This document shows positions 22,319 through 32,800 of a DNA stretch of 64,000 nucleotides, piece by piece. The first letter of the stretch is position 1, and every line of letters starts with the position of its first letter. Under the pieces are notes generated by a model. The model was not told the origin of the DNA. It saw only the letters and a list, made by a program, of their open reading frames with translations, and ran no database searches. A program made the translations under genes and the position numbers. The stretch is from Pseudogymnoascus destructans (taxonomy: Eukaryota > Ascomycota > Leotiomycetes > Thelebolales > Thelebolaceae), in NCBI RefSeq assembly GCF_001641265.1, contig NW_020167528.1, positions 620,001 to 684,000 of the forward strand. The letters are read 5' to 3'.

Positions 22319-22437
22319 AAGGAACATAAAAGGTTGGGTTGGTATTTAGCATTGCGCGGCGTTCTCACACGGGGTATATAGGCGCTGGGACAAATCAATT
22401 AACTTCAGAGTGGCTGAAAATTTATCAGGATGGTTCT

Positions 22438-23157
22438 TTACATTATCAAGCATCCGCCCTCACTGAGACCTTGCAGCCCATCTACTTTGTTCGTTGTCTG
22501 TGCCCCAGTCTTGCAGATATCTTCCCAAGCTTCCTTTAAAAGCTCGCCTGTGACTGCTGAGCACTCCATATACTTATCACATCTCATCTCTTGGGCAATT
22601 CTATATGCTTCCTGGGGATATATGATCCCGTTCGGGTCTTCCTCGCTACGCAAATCGCGCTTCAAGCCAAGCACGATAATTGGAAGCTCCCGTTCCTGCA
22701 TAAATGACTTGATAGTCTCATTGATCCACTGGAAATACGTCAGGCACTGTCTATCAATAGTCTCGCTGATAGCAAGCTGGGATTGGAAAGGTTATCCTTA
22801 CATATCTCTGCATGTGGATCATACTCAACCTCTGGCTCACATCAAAGCACAGCACTACTACGTCGGGTCGCAGGAGCTTCCAGTTTTCAGGGCTTGCGGT
22901 GTCGTAAAGTCGAAAGCGAAACGGGCGATTGCAGAACTTTATATCATAAACAAACGGTTGGTCGCCATCACGAAGAGGCGCAATGCGTCTGTCGGCCTGT
23001 TGTCCCACGGCGCCTTGGCTTATCCGCCTGGGATTTGTTTAGCTTGGATCAATCATGATCGATTCAAGACTTACGAGAAGAACGTAGACTTTCCACATCC
23101 AGCATCGCCAAGGAATAGAATTGAGACCACAGGCGAATCGGGATCGGAATTGGCCAT
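22438..23157 (-). CDS. Atypical Rho-like small GTPase with CaaX box
   Basis: Three exons: 23157-23075, 23027-22802, 22728-22438; introns 23028-23074 and 22729-22801; 199 residues. The P-loop is complete (GDAGCGKS, residues 17-24) and the nucleotide-specificity motif reads LGLKRDL with a later ECSAVTG. The C-terminus CLIM is a prenylation signal. Rho/Ras features are therefore clear, but the G3 motif is DTASPEN (residues 70-76) instead of DTAGQE, so both the conserved Gly and the catalytic Gln are replaced, and I see no normal switch-I threonine. For intron 2 I chose the acceptor at 22729 over a nearer AG because it restores RYWINETIKSF, as expected after helix 3, and avoids a 25-bp intron. 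It may be a slow-hydrolysing or pseudo-GTPase acting at membranes (inference). Confidence 0.85.
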
Positions 23158-23508
23158 CGAATGGTGGTTGAATAGTGAAAGACGAACTGACGTCTAAATC
23201 CATTGTTATCTTATCGATAAGCCAGGCCCATAGTGCGACCGCAGAGCACAGAGTTCAGGGACTCGGCGATTAATGTGTCGCTCCCCGTCTCCCCAAAAAA
23301 AGTCTTTGGGGTACGATTCAGGAACCCAACGGACTCCCAGGCCACCAGAGGCCATGAGATGAGAACCTCACAACTGCGCAACTGGAGAAAGTCTTTGAAA
23401 TCTCTTGGCGAATCCAAGAATAGGCATTTTCACGCCTCACCACCTCAATTCCTTACCCATTTTGAAATCGAAAGGAGGAAGAAGGCGGCAAGATTCGCCC
23501 TTCAAAAC
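23158..23508. promoter_or_regulatory. Divergent intergenic region, GTPase / PUS3
   Basis: 351 bp between divergent starts. The frame of PUS3 is open back to 23233, so an N-terminally extended PUS3 form starting at an upstream ATG (for example 23359) is possible; the region is otherwise promoter. Confidence 0.4.
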
Positions 23509-25294
23509 ATGGCAACCCTGCCTGTGGAGAAGATAAACTACAAAGAGTGGTCTCACGAAAATCTCATCAAACGAGTGACAGAGCTGGAGCACAACTTAAA
23601 ACTCAAGAATGCACAGTTGGTGGCAACCCAAACTTCTATCCCAACCTAGCTAATAACCACACAGCTATCCCGTCGCGACACCAGCAAAGAGCTACAAGAA
23701 AGTGCGCACAGAAAAGGCCTTCGACCCCTCTAGATACTCTACCCGCCTCATCGCGCTGAAATTGGCATATCTGGGAAAGGGCTACAACGGCTTCGAGCAC
23801 CATCTAAACAACAAGACACGGTTACCAACTGTCGAGGAGAAAATATGGGAGGCGCTCGTTAAAGCACGGCTCATATTCCCCAAAGGCGCATCTCTGGATC
23901 AGCACGATGGCAGTGGCGAAATAAACTGGGATGGATGCGACTATTCGAAGTGCGGCCGTACCGACAAGGGCGTCAGTGCGTTCGGCCAGGTCATCGGCCT
24001 GAGAGTCAGGAGTAATAGGCCTCTACCAAAGTATACGGCCGAGGGACCTAAGTATGAGACGGACGGTTTTCGCCACACAAAGCCCCGTGATGGGGCACTT
24101 GAGATGGCTTCGCCTGCTCTCCGTCCTAGTATTGAAGAGTCAAGGTCACAGGTCACGCCGGAATTGAGCATCGATGATCCAGAATTCGAGGAACCTCTCA
24201 ACTTCGATCCGATTGCGGATGAGCTACCATATTGCCACTTATTAAACCGCCTTCTCCCTCCGGATATCCGCATATTGGCATGGTGCCCGGCGCCGCCTCT
24301 CGGGTTCTCAGCCAGGTTCAGTTGCAAAGAAAGGCAGTATAAGTACTTCTTCACGCAACCCGCGTTCGCACCGCCACCAGAGAATCCAAACATCAAAAGT
24401 ACTAATAAAAACACTGATGTCAAGGATGGATGGCTCGATATCGATGCCATGCGTGAAGCGGCTGGTTACTTCGTTGGATCTCACGATTTCAGGAACTTCT
24501 GCAAGATCGACGGCAGCAAACAGATAGAGAATTTCGAGCGGACTATGTTTTTCGCTGATATCTTGGAAGTGGACGACACAACCCCAACATTGGACTTTGT
24601 TGGGAAGAAGGAATTTCTTCCCGCTGCCTCTATTACTGGCTCAAGCGAACAGATATCTCCAAAAGTGTATACCTTCACTCTCCACGGTTCGGCATTCCTA
24701 TGGCATCAAGTCCGCTGCATGGTGGCTATTCTCTTTCTGGTTGGCCAGGGCCTGGAAAAGCCAACTATCATTAAGGAGCTTCTTGACGTTGAGAGGAACC
24801 CTTCTCGGCCAGCTTATGAAATGGCACAGGATTCACCACTCGTTCTTTGGGACTGCGTCTTCCCTCATGAAGATGACCCCAGCCGAGAGAACGCAATCCA
24901 ATGGCTCCATATGGGCGACGAGCCCGGCCGCGGCGATACGAAATGGGGTACGACCGGCCTAATGGAAGATCTTTGGAAAGTCTGGCGAGAGAGAAAGATT
25001 GACGAGGTTCTTGCAAGTAACCTCCTGGGTGCAGTCGCGAAGCAAGGAGGTGCCATTGAAGGTTTGACAAGCGATCACTGGGCCAAGGTTGTCAGGAGCC
25101 AGAAGGTCTATGACGGGAACAACAAGCCGAAATTGACTGGACAATACACTCCAGTCATGAAGAAACCGCTGATGGAGACGGCCCGGGTGATCAATGAGAA
25201 GTACGCCGTACGGAAAGGCTTCGAGGATTCTGCGGACCTGAAGAAGCAGGGCTTCAGGAGGATGAATAATCCCAGCGACAACGCAGACGAGTAA
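23509..25294 (+). CDS. DEG1: tRNA pseudouridine-38/39 synthase (Deg1/Pus3)
   Basis: Converts uridines 38 and 39 in the anticodon stem-loop of tRNAs to pseudouridine. Exons 23509-23615 and 23665-25294; the intron 23616-23664 starts GTTGGT and has a GCTAAT branch; 578 residues. The N-terminus NYKEWSHENLIKRVTELE is the coiled-coil lead seen in Deg1/PUS3. The TruA-type catalytic motif is GRTDKGVSAFGQV with the Asp nucleophile, preceded by YLGKGYNGFEHH and followed by ARFSCKERQYKYFF and GSHDFRNFCKID. Length is normal for fungal members. It ends 72 bp from the convergent GPI15 gene. Confidence 0.93.
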
Positions 25295-25366
25295 AACATT
25301 TAACAATACATATATTCATCAGTAGTCTCGTTCCTTTCCATCTATGCCATCCCAACATGAAACTTC

Positions 25367-26059
25367 CTATGCCTTCCCATTCCCAGCTTTATCTACAGCT
25401 TTCGCTCGACCATATAAACACTGTCTCCCGCCCCTCCACACCTCCTCCACAACCCTCCTCCTAGGTAACGTTTTGGGAAACACAACCACCACCTCCCTTT
25501 CCCCCTCCACAACCACAACCAAGTAGTACCTAACCTCAAACCCGCGAAACGCCTCGTTAATGAGCAGATCCTGAATCTTCTGCGTCGGGATAAACTGCGT
25601 CGATGCGCCGGTCAGATACGTCGACGAGCTCGAACAAGTCTGGATCCCAAGACCGCGCAGGACCAGCAAGGACTCCTGAGAGTGGATGCGCAGAATGGAC
25701 AAATAGGCGAATGCAGCTGCTAGCGGGAGCAGGATGAAAAGAGGGACGAGAGACGCCACGTGCGTGGCTCCAAGGCCGAGTTGCGAAGCATGGAGAAGAG
25801 CGAGGGAGTGCCAGAGGTAGTCTAGGCTGGGGACCTCAGGCGTTGGGGAATATGGTAGAATCGATGGCGCGGAGGGGTAGAGCTGCCATTTGCAGAATAG
25901 GAGGAGGGCGATGCTCAGGAGGAGGAGCACGCGGATGGTTGTCAAGATGCCGAGCAGAAGGCGGAACGAGAGCGTGGACGGCGGGCGCGTCGAGACGATA
26001 TATTCAACCGTCGTCGGAGAGGGCCTCCGCACGCGGAGGGTGGGTTCGACAGTTAACAT
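25367..26059 (-). CDS. GPI15: GPI-GlcNAc transferase subunit PIG-H/Gpi15
   Basis: Single-exon 230-residue ER membrane protein. PIG-H is a subunit of the complex that transfers GlcNAc to phosphatidylinositol, the first step of GPI anchor synthesis. Two hydrophobic hairpin segments are visible (FRLLLGILTTIRVLLLLSIALLLF and SLVPLFILLPLAAAFAYL), followed by the conserved cytosolic domain: SQESLLVLRGLGIQT, FIPTQKIQDLLINEAFRGFEVRYYL and VVVVFPKTLPRRRVVEEVW, which match the PIG-H signature. Confidence 0.9.
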   Translation of the reverse strand: MLTVEPTLRVRRPSPTTVEYIVSTRPPSTLSFRLLLGILTTIRVLLLLSIALLLFCKWQLYPSAPSILPYSPTPEVPSLDYLWHSLALLHASQLGLGATHVASLVPLFILLPLAAAFAYLSILRIHSQESLLVLRGLGIQTCSSSSTYLTGASTQFIPTQKIQDLLINEAFRGFEVRYYLVVVVEGEREVVVVFPKTLPRRRVVEEVWRGGRQCLYGRAKAVDKAGNGKA

Positions 26060-26364
26060 TTGGCAATGGCTGTCTGCATCTTTGGTTGTGCCGTGAAAGG
26101 AAGCTCTTGGTGCTGGGGTAGCTCAGCATATGGATATTTACAAACACTCGAGGCTTATCGATAAGGGAATATGTGGTGGATGGTGGAGTTGGCGGATAGC
26201 AACAGATCAGAAGTTGCAACATAGATCACAGTATTTCGGTCCAAAAGCTCTTGAATGAACCATAGTGCTTTAATATTCCTATGTTACTGACAGTAAACTC
26301 AGTAATCCCTTCTAAACGCCCTCATGATACCGTCCCACCGCCTCCCAGCATTGACCAGCTTCAA
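26060..26364. other. Intergenic region, GPI15 / RS-UBL gene
   Basis: 305 bp upstream of GPI15 and downstream of the RS-UBL gene. AT-rich, nothing recognised. Confidence 0.4.
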
Positions 26365-27048
26365 TTAATCTCCAGTGTCAATCTCCAAGTCCAGCTGCAC
26401 CCCATTGCTAACCCCATAATCCTCCAGCGTCAGTTGATCTTTGAATGGTCGCTCTCCTTGTCTCTTCAGCATGATCTCATGTGGCTGTCTTCCAATGCGC
26501 GCCGCAACCTGAGCTTTGAACAGCTTGACGGGATCGCTCGCAAGACATGGAATTGCAGCCTTAGTCCCCAACCGATCATTGATATGGACGATAATCATAG
26601 GCTCACCACTTGCAACCGGTGCAGCCGCAGCAGCAGCAGCAGCCGCCCGAGCTGGTGGCTTAGAAGTGTCCGCCGCAGCACTCTTCTCCGTCTTCGACGA
26701 GCTCCCAAACTTATCAGCCACCGACGGCCCAAACTTGGCAGCAACACCGAATTTGTCCTCGACCGAGGACCCCTTGGCCGCTGGTTCACGTCTTCGAGGC
26801 GAGGGCGAACGGTTTCGGTAGCCTCGCTCAAGGCGCTTAGGCTCCTCGAGGCGGTCCTCGTCGCGGCGCTTCTCTTTCCATTTGAAGCCGCTCTTCTTGG
26901 GTTTGTCGCGAGGCTCGCGGTCGCGGGTTCGGTCTCTTTCGCTGTCGCGATCTCGGTCGCGGGGTTTTTCTTGACGGTCTGGCGATCGGCTGCGTCGCCG
27001 CGGGGGCGAGCGCCGTGGTGCGGGTGACCGCGACCTGGAACGAGGCAT
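26365..27048 (-). CDS. RS-domain protein with C-terminal Hub1/UBL5-like domain
   Basis: 227 residues, one exon. The N-terminal ~100 residues are an Arg-Ser/Arg-Asp-rich splicing-factor-type domain (MPRSRSRSPAPRRSPPRRRSR...; DRDRDSERDRTRDRE). An Ala-rich linker of nine Ala follows. Residues 151-227 form a ubiquitin-like domain that resembles Hub1/UBL5: MIIVHINDRLGTK, IMLKRQGERPFKDQLTLEDYGVSNGVQLDLE. Hub1 binds HIND elements of Snu66 and Prp38 and tunes splice-site choice; it normally stands alone, ends in a double Tyr and is not conjugated. Here the end is Asp-Thr-Gly-Asp, with no Gly-Gly and no Tyr-Tyr. A role in the spliceosome is inferred from both halves. The SF3A1 ubiquitin-like domain is the main alternative relative, but the wording is closer to Hub1. 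Confidence 0.8.
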   Translation of the reverse strand: MPRSRSRSPAPRRSPPRRRSRSPDRQEKPRDRDRDSERDRTRDREPRDKPKKSGFKWKEKRRDEDRLEEPKRLERGYRNRSPSPRRREPAAKGSSVEDKFGVAAKFGPSVADKFGSSSKTEKSAAADTSKPPARAAAAAAAAAPVASGEPMIIVHINDRLGTKAAIPCLASDPVKLFKAQVAARIGRQPHEIMLKRQGERPFKDQLTLEDYGVSNGVQLDLEIDTGD

Positions 27049-27294
27049 GGTGGTGACTGTTGACGAGAGGTGGAGTACAATGGCGGGGAGAAGAAGTTAA
27101 AAGGTCCCAGACTAACTACCAACACCAACACGTCAAATTATATCATTTCACAGCTCATTCACCCTAATTCACGTACACATTTACGGTTATTATTTCAAAC
27201 ATAATTTTCGGTCTCATTCCATGAAAGTGGTAATATTTTTACGCAATAAGTATACAGCCTCGTCGTATCGTTATTCAGGCAAGCAAGCTTTCAA

Positions 27295-29227
27295 CTAATC
27301 AAATCCCTTAAACTCCTGCTTATCCAACTCAAGCAAAGCCTTCTGCTCCATCTTCGTCTTCTTCCTCACCTGCTCCAATAACGACAGCAGCTCGTTCTCC
27401 TTCTCTCTCTCCTCGGCAGTCATCTTGTCCACCCTCTCCGCCTCTCTCTTCCTCTTCTTCTTCTCCCTCCTGTCCTCCTTCAGATCCTGTGCATCGTGCT
27501 TCGCGCTCCACGCACTCCGCTCCTTCTTCCTTGCAAGCTGCTCTGCAGTTGGCACATACGGACCCGCATTCTTCGCCTCCTCCATAGCAACTATGCGTGC
27601 CTTCTCCCGGATCTTATCCTTGTATTCATACTCAGACATGTTGAGCTTAACGCCCAGGCTCTTGTCTCCATCCCACTTGTTCAACTCCGGCATCTTTGGG
27701 AGCTTCACCAATGCCCACGCATGGCCAAGATCAGTCCAGTCCAAGTCTGCGACCCGGAATATACTGCTGGCTGTATGCTTGCTGTAGCTCTTAACCCACG
27801 ACACGAAGCCACGCTGACCCTTGTCATGCAGGGCGCGGTCATCTAAGACCTCCTTGCGCAAACGCTCAGTTATGGTGCGCACGTCCTTCTCACTTATCTT
27901 CACTTCTGGTGTCGTCAGCTCACTGATTGGCGTTTTGCGAATCTCCAAGAACGGGATATAGTCCTCTTCTCGGCCTGGCTGCAGGAAAATGACACTCAGT
28001 CCTTTGCGGCCAGCGCGTCCAGCACGGCCGCAACGATGGAGGAAAGCCTTGGGGTCGGAAGGTGGGTCGATTTGGACAACCAGATCAACTTGTGGGATAT
28101 CGAGGCCACGGGCAGCCACATCAGTAGTGAGAAGGACCATGGGACTAACGGAGTTGAGGAATTTAGAGAAGTTCTTGTTGCGTACGGCAGGAGGGTGTTT
28201 GCCGTGGAGGGGAACCAGAGAGAAGGTAGGGTGTAGAACAGCGATGAGGAGATGCTGGAAGTAGTCGACGGCTGCACAGGTGGAAAGGTAGACGATGGTT
28301 TTCTGTGGTTTGGGGTCTAGATTTTCCAAGAGTGAGAGTAATGCGGGTATCTTCTCGGGCGGGCGTGTGGGTAGGTAGGACATTTGTAATGATGCTGGCG
28401 TTCGTTTATCATCGCCGCTGAGAGATTTCACTTTCACAGCGATTTTGACGGGATTGCGGAGACCAACACGGACAATTTCGCCAACTGCTTCTGAAACAGA
28501 GGCACTAAAGAGTCCAGTGCGGCGTTGTTTTGGTAGGCGGGCGAGAATGCGCTGGAGGTCATCTTTAAATCCCAGATCAAGGAGACGGTCGGCTTCGTCA
28601 AGAACGAGAACTTCAAACGACGACTGAGGGCAATGGACATGCGGAGAGGATAGCAGTTCGAGGAGGCGGCCGGGCGTGGAAATGAGAAGGTTTGGGCTGT
28701 TCTTGAGGAATGCGCTCAAGTCTTGGGCTGGGGTTGTTGTTCCTCCGAGGAGCAGTTGGGGGACAACTGAGAGTGTCGACGCGGGGAAAGGTGTCGCAAC
28801 TTCGGATGGAGTAAACTTTGCTACTGACGGGGCGTGGAAACCAAGGAGCGACAACAGGACGGTGTGTAGTTGGGTAGCCAACTCTCGAGTAGGAGAGATG
28901 ATTATTGCGCCGACGTGATGCTTCCTCAGTGGTTCTTGGAGCCTAAGTAGCTTCTCAACTACTGGTATTAAAAACGACAGAGTCTTTCCGCTTCCAGTAA
29001 CAGCCTAGGTTTGTTAGTTATTATTTTTGGCAATTAATCCGAGCATTCCAACGAACCTCTACAACAACATCTTTATTCCCCATGAACAGTGGAATTGTCG
29101 AGGCTTGGACTGGTGTCATGCGCGTGAAGCCCATTGTCTTAATCGCATTGAGAGTCCAATCGGACAGTGGAGGAGTGAGCGAATCCCACGCCCGGGGATC
29201 CTTCTTGGTCACATCCTTTGTTGGCAT
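27295..29227 (-). CDS. SPB4: ATP-dependent rRNA helicase Spb4 (DEAD box)
   Basis: Nucleolar RNA helicase for 60S subunit assembly (27S pre-rRNA processing). Exons 29227-29057 and 29004-27295, intron 29005-29056 (GTTCGT...CCTAG); 626 residues. Motifs in order: Q-motif region FTRMTPVQASTIPLFMGNKDVVVE, Walker A AVTGSGKT (the intron falls just before it), SPTRELATQL, STPGRLL, DEADRLLDLGF, FSASVSEAV (motif III reads SAS instead of SAT), TTDVAARGLDIPQVD and HRCGRAGRAG. The Spb4-type C-terminal part with WVKSYSKH and a long Lys/Glu-rich coiled tail is complete. Confidence 0.95.
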
Positions 29228-29989
29228 GTCGCCGTATGTCTGCTTTTTCCTCAGTTTGAGCGTATCGAAGCTCCCCGCCGTATCAAAGATATGTGGTCGT
29301 GGTCGAAAATGTGCACTGAATTAATTTTCTTATCGTTATCGATAGCGCACGTGACTAATGGCACCCATTCCACATGCCTGCTGTTGATTTCCCCACCTGT
29401 GATAAAGAATTGGAGAAATGAGGTCAGGGACCAGGTAAAACAAATGCAGACATCTCTATTAAAACTCTGTATACAGATAGCTAAACTCTGCACGCATATA
29501 AAACACCTTCTAACACCTTCTAACGACCTCGCGGTGAATCCAAACCAAAAAATTGTCATCGTAAAAATGTTATACGTCGGCGCCTCGGACCTACCAGAAG
29601 GAGGATGCCGTCATCCAACATTTTCGTCACTTTTTTTACAATCTTAGCGGCCTTGTGCCTGTACCTGGTCGTCAGCAACCAACCCACGTTATTTTCTATA
29701 CCACGACACCCTTCACTTGCTCTCACGTCCTATTCCCTATAACAAGATAACCGTGGCAGCCAGCTCACGAAATAGTAGGCAGAATCTCCATTTCTATGAA
29801 GATGCAACGCAGCCCTGCTCTGTACCTATCGCTCCACTGGAGCCAATAGCACAGTCCACCACTACAATTACGAACCTAACGACACACGACACTCAACTCC
29901 ACTTTACATATAATATACTACGACTGCAAAATAACCGGCGAACTATCGTCGGCGTTGCACCTTGCTGGGCGCTACCGACCTTTGACCAT
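29228..29989. promoter_or_regulatory. Divergent intergenic region, SPB4 / DGK1
   Basis: 762 bp between divergent starts. The DGK1 frame is open upstream to 29717, but those residues look like translated leader. No repeat seen. Confidence 0.4.
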
Positions 29990-31126
29990 ATGATGCCTCC
30001 GCGCGCGATCCCGGCAACTCCGAGGGTGATTTCACCGTCGCCCACCCCATCCGAGACGTCACAGGATGGATATTCTGGTCCGATGACACGCGCATCCGCG
30101 AGAAAGCGCGTAAATACACCTCAGGCTATTCATGAAGATCTCGATGACGAGTCATCAGACTCCAGCACCGATGCGACTGGCAGAAGGCCGAGGCCGAAGA
30201 GCAGAAGCCCGGTCAGGGTTCGCAAGACCAGTGGAATCTCCAATGCCCAGCCCAACGGGGCGCCAGAAATACAAGATGAGGCATTATTAAGTCCAGCAAA
30301 GCTGTCACCGTCGACGGCCTGGAGTTGGCGCGAGTTCAGTCGCAGCCCGAGCCCTCTCGGCTTGATTCCGATCCATAAACAATTCCGCGCCTTTATTCAC
30401 AGGCACGAAGTACCCAGGAAAGCACTGCATGTGTCGATAGGATTCTTCACATTATGGGCATACGTCTCTGGAAAGCAAACCAGCGCCATCCCACCTTATC
30501 TGATGGCTGCACTTGTACCTATCGCCGCGACGGATTATTTAAGGTTTAGGTTCCCATACCTGAATCGAATATATGTAAGGGCACTCGGTGCTCTCATGCG
30601 CGAGACGGAGTACAACTCATGGAACGGCGTCATATGGTATTTACTCGGTACATGGACCGTGCTCTACTTCCTTCCTAAAGACGTCAGTGTTGTTGCAGTA
30701 CTCCTCCTCAGCTGGTGTGATACAGCTGCAAGCACTTTCGGGCGGGCCTGGGGCAGATTCACTCCACGGATCAGGAAAGGGAAATCCCTTGCTGGCACTG
30801 CCGCTGCATTTATTGTCGGTGTTGTGACTGCTGTGGGTTTCTGGGGATGGTTGGCCCCACGAACTGGACCGTTCCCTGGTGATGACGAATGGCCATTTAT
30901 GTTCACGGGTGTACTGAGACTCCCTGGCGCCATCCAGAATGGTCTGAGCCTCACTGACTCTCAGAGCTCAATTGGAGGAGGAGTTGCACTTGCAGTAATG
31001 AGTGTGTGGACGGGTTTTGTTGCAGCGGCCAGTGAAGCTGTCGATATCTTTGGCTGGGATGACAACCTAACCATACCAGTTCTGAGTGGTATCGGCATCT
31101 GGGGCTTCCTCAAGGTCTTTTGTTAG
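29990..31126 (+). CDS. DGK1: CTP-dependent diacylglycerol kinase Dgk1
   Basis: ER/nuclear-envelope enzyme that uses CTP to phosphorylate diacylglycerol to phosphatidate, opposing the Pah1 phosphatase. 378 residues from the ATG at 29990 (a second ATG follows directly). The first ~140 residues are Ser/Pro/Arg-rich and probably cytosolic and disordered. The membrane domain of the CTP-transferase family begins at RHEVPRKALHVSIGFFTLWAY and continues with several hydrophobic helices; LSWCDTAASTFGRAWG and RKGKSLAGTAAAFIVG are the conserved catalytic stretches of the Dgk1/dolichol-kinase group, and EAVDIFGWDDNLTIPVLSG closes the domain. Confidence 0.9.
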   Translation: MMPPRAIPATPRVISPSPTPSETSQDGYSGPMTRASARKRVNTPQAIHEDLDDESSDSSTDATGRRPRPKSRSPVRVRKTSGISNAQPNGAPEIQDEALLSPAKLSPSTAWSWREFSRSPSPLGLIPIHKQFRAFIHRHEVPRKALHVSIGFFTLWAYVSGKQTSAIPPYLMAALVPIAATDYLRFRFPYLNRIYVRALGALMRETEYNSWNGVIWYLLGTWTVLYFLPKDVSVVAVLLLSWCDTAASTFGRAWGRFTPRIRKGKSLAGTAAAFIVGVVTAVGFWGWLAPRTGPFPGDDEWPFMFTGVLRLPGAIQNGLSLTDSQSSIGGGVALAVMSVWTGFVAAASEAVDIFGWDDNLTIPVLSGIGIWGFLKVFC

Positions 31127-32493
31127 AAGGTCAGGAAAGATCTGGTACACACTCAGCATTGGACAGAACGAATAGCACATCACATGTATTATGTAGACGA
31201 ATATTCCAATTACCACTAGGCAGCACTCCACGTTTTGAGACTTTGTTGTGCCTTGTGCCTCCAGGCATGGTTTCGTCAGTATCCCTTCCGATGCACGAAT
31301 TCCTTCAGTGGTTGTGACGATATATTTTGGAATTTGTGTCCAGCCCATGTTTCGTGCCACAGGTGCCAGTCGCCTCGTTCAGCTTCATTGGTTCCTGGCA
31401 TGTATAGGCCACCTCATTTGATCGCAGAAAATATGCGGGCTTACCCCGTCCTTAGCCAACGAATGCAGCCTTGTGGCATTCCGTTCCAATGTATTAGCTG
31501 AGTGCTGAGGGTGCTGAGGTCTAGGGGGAAAACGTGCCGCGGGGAGCATGATACTTGCCCGAAAATTTGTACTGACTGTACTGTAACATGCATGGGGAAG
31601 ACTCTGTGTTCCCATAACACAAAGCCACAAAGGTTTTTTGATACCGCAGTTGTATCACTTAGCCTATCACAGCAGAAAATGGCATTTCCAAGCTATCTGT
31701 TTGATGGGTTCCGATCGGACATTACAAAGTGATGTCAGGGACGAATTTATGTTTTTTTCCATTAAAAAATTAAATATTTTGGACACACAATTCGCCCATG
31801 CCCACGCACAGCCCGACGATGCATTTCTGCCTGACATCATTGATTATTCTGTTTTCCTGGGCCCTTGGGATTTCCCATACATTTCCCACAAATGTCCCCA
31901 ATATCAATATCGGGCATGTTAATATCAATGCTGAGACAACAACCTTCATAGGATCTTCCCACATTCTCCCATTCTCCCACTTTCCAGTGCTGCTTTATCC
32001 AGCCCGACTAGCGTCACCGCGCTTGAAGTGTATCATCGCCTTAATCAAGTCGCCTCACAACTTTCGCTCCCTGAGACCAGCATCTGACTGGACAATGCCC
32101 GTCTACCGTCCCCCCCATCCCCTCCCCTTATCCACCAATACCAGGTGTGCCGACGGAGCAAAACTCGAATGACGGCTATCTGTGATCAATAGAAACTGCG
32201 TCTGAGACCAATCCCCGTAGATGGCGTCAACCAGGGTGCTCCGGGGTCCATGGCCGGACCACCACACTTACAGGAAATAGGACCTTGGAAGGACGGGAAC
32301 GGCGGCTAAGGAGAGCGGAGCTTCCGGAACTGAGGAGGAGGATGGGGGAAGGGGGGTGTTCAGCCTATCTCTGGAGTCCCTCGAGCGGGGTCAAGAGTAT
32401 GACACGAGGACACAAAGGGAAGGAATAGGGTCAAACCTATTCAACCTTCCTCCATCGAGCCTGTCCCCGAAGCGAGGAAGAATGAGGAAAAAG
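31127..32493. other. Long intergenic region upstream of the KxDL gene
   Basis: About 1.4 kb without a convincing gene. Short open frames have no protein character. The region 32200-32480 is unusually G-rich on the plus strand (runs such as GGAGGAGGATGGGGGAAGGGGGG near 32330) compared with its neighbours. Confidence 0.5.
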
Positions 32494-32500
32494 TATAAAA
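32494..32500 (+). promoter_or_regulatory. TATA box of the KxDL gene
   Basis: TATAAAA followed by GGGAGG, 300 bp upstream of the ATG at 32801, with a CT/CA-rich leader in between. It is the clearest TATA box of the gene-rich part, and suggests a more regulated promoter than its housekeeping neighbours (inference). Confidence 0.6.
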
Positions 32501-32800
32501 GGGAGGTCAGAATCCTCGATGGAGGACTTTCCTCCTTCCTTTCCTAACATTCACATACCCGTTTGCACAGTAACTACCCAGAGCACATACTCTTTCAAGC
32601 ACCTTACTCACACACCTCGTCGTCTCACCAGCAAACAGAAACACCCACCACCCCACCGCTATCACATACTCTTGTCTATACACCAAGGTTATACCAAACC
32701 TCGGTTCATCTAACATCCATATTCCAAACGCTATCATCCCTCCTGCCACCGTTTCTCAAACCGCACAGTTTCAATTTATTGTTTCTATCAAACCATCAAA

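Noticed and set aside
22729..22801. 25-bp intron (22777-22801) in the GTPase gene
   Set aside because: Too short for splicing and leaves an odd insert; the acceptor at 22729 gives a normal 73-bp intron and expected protein text.
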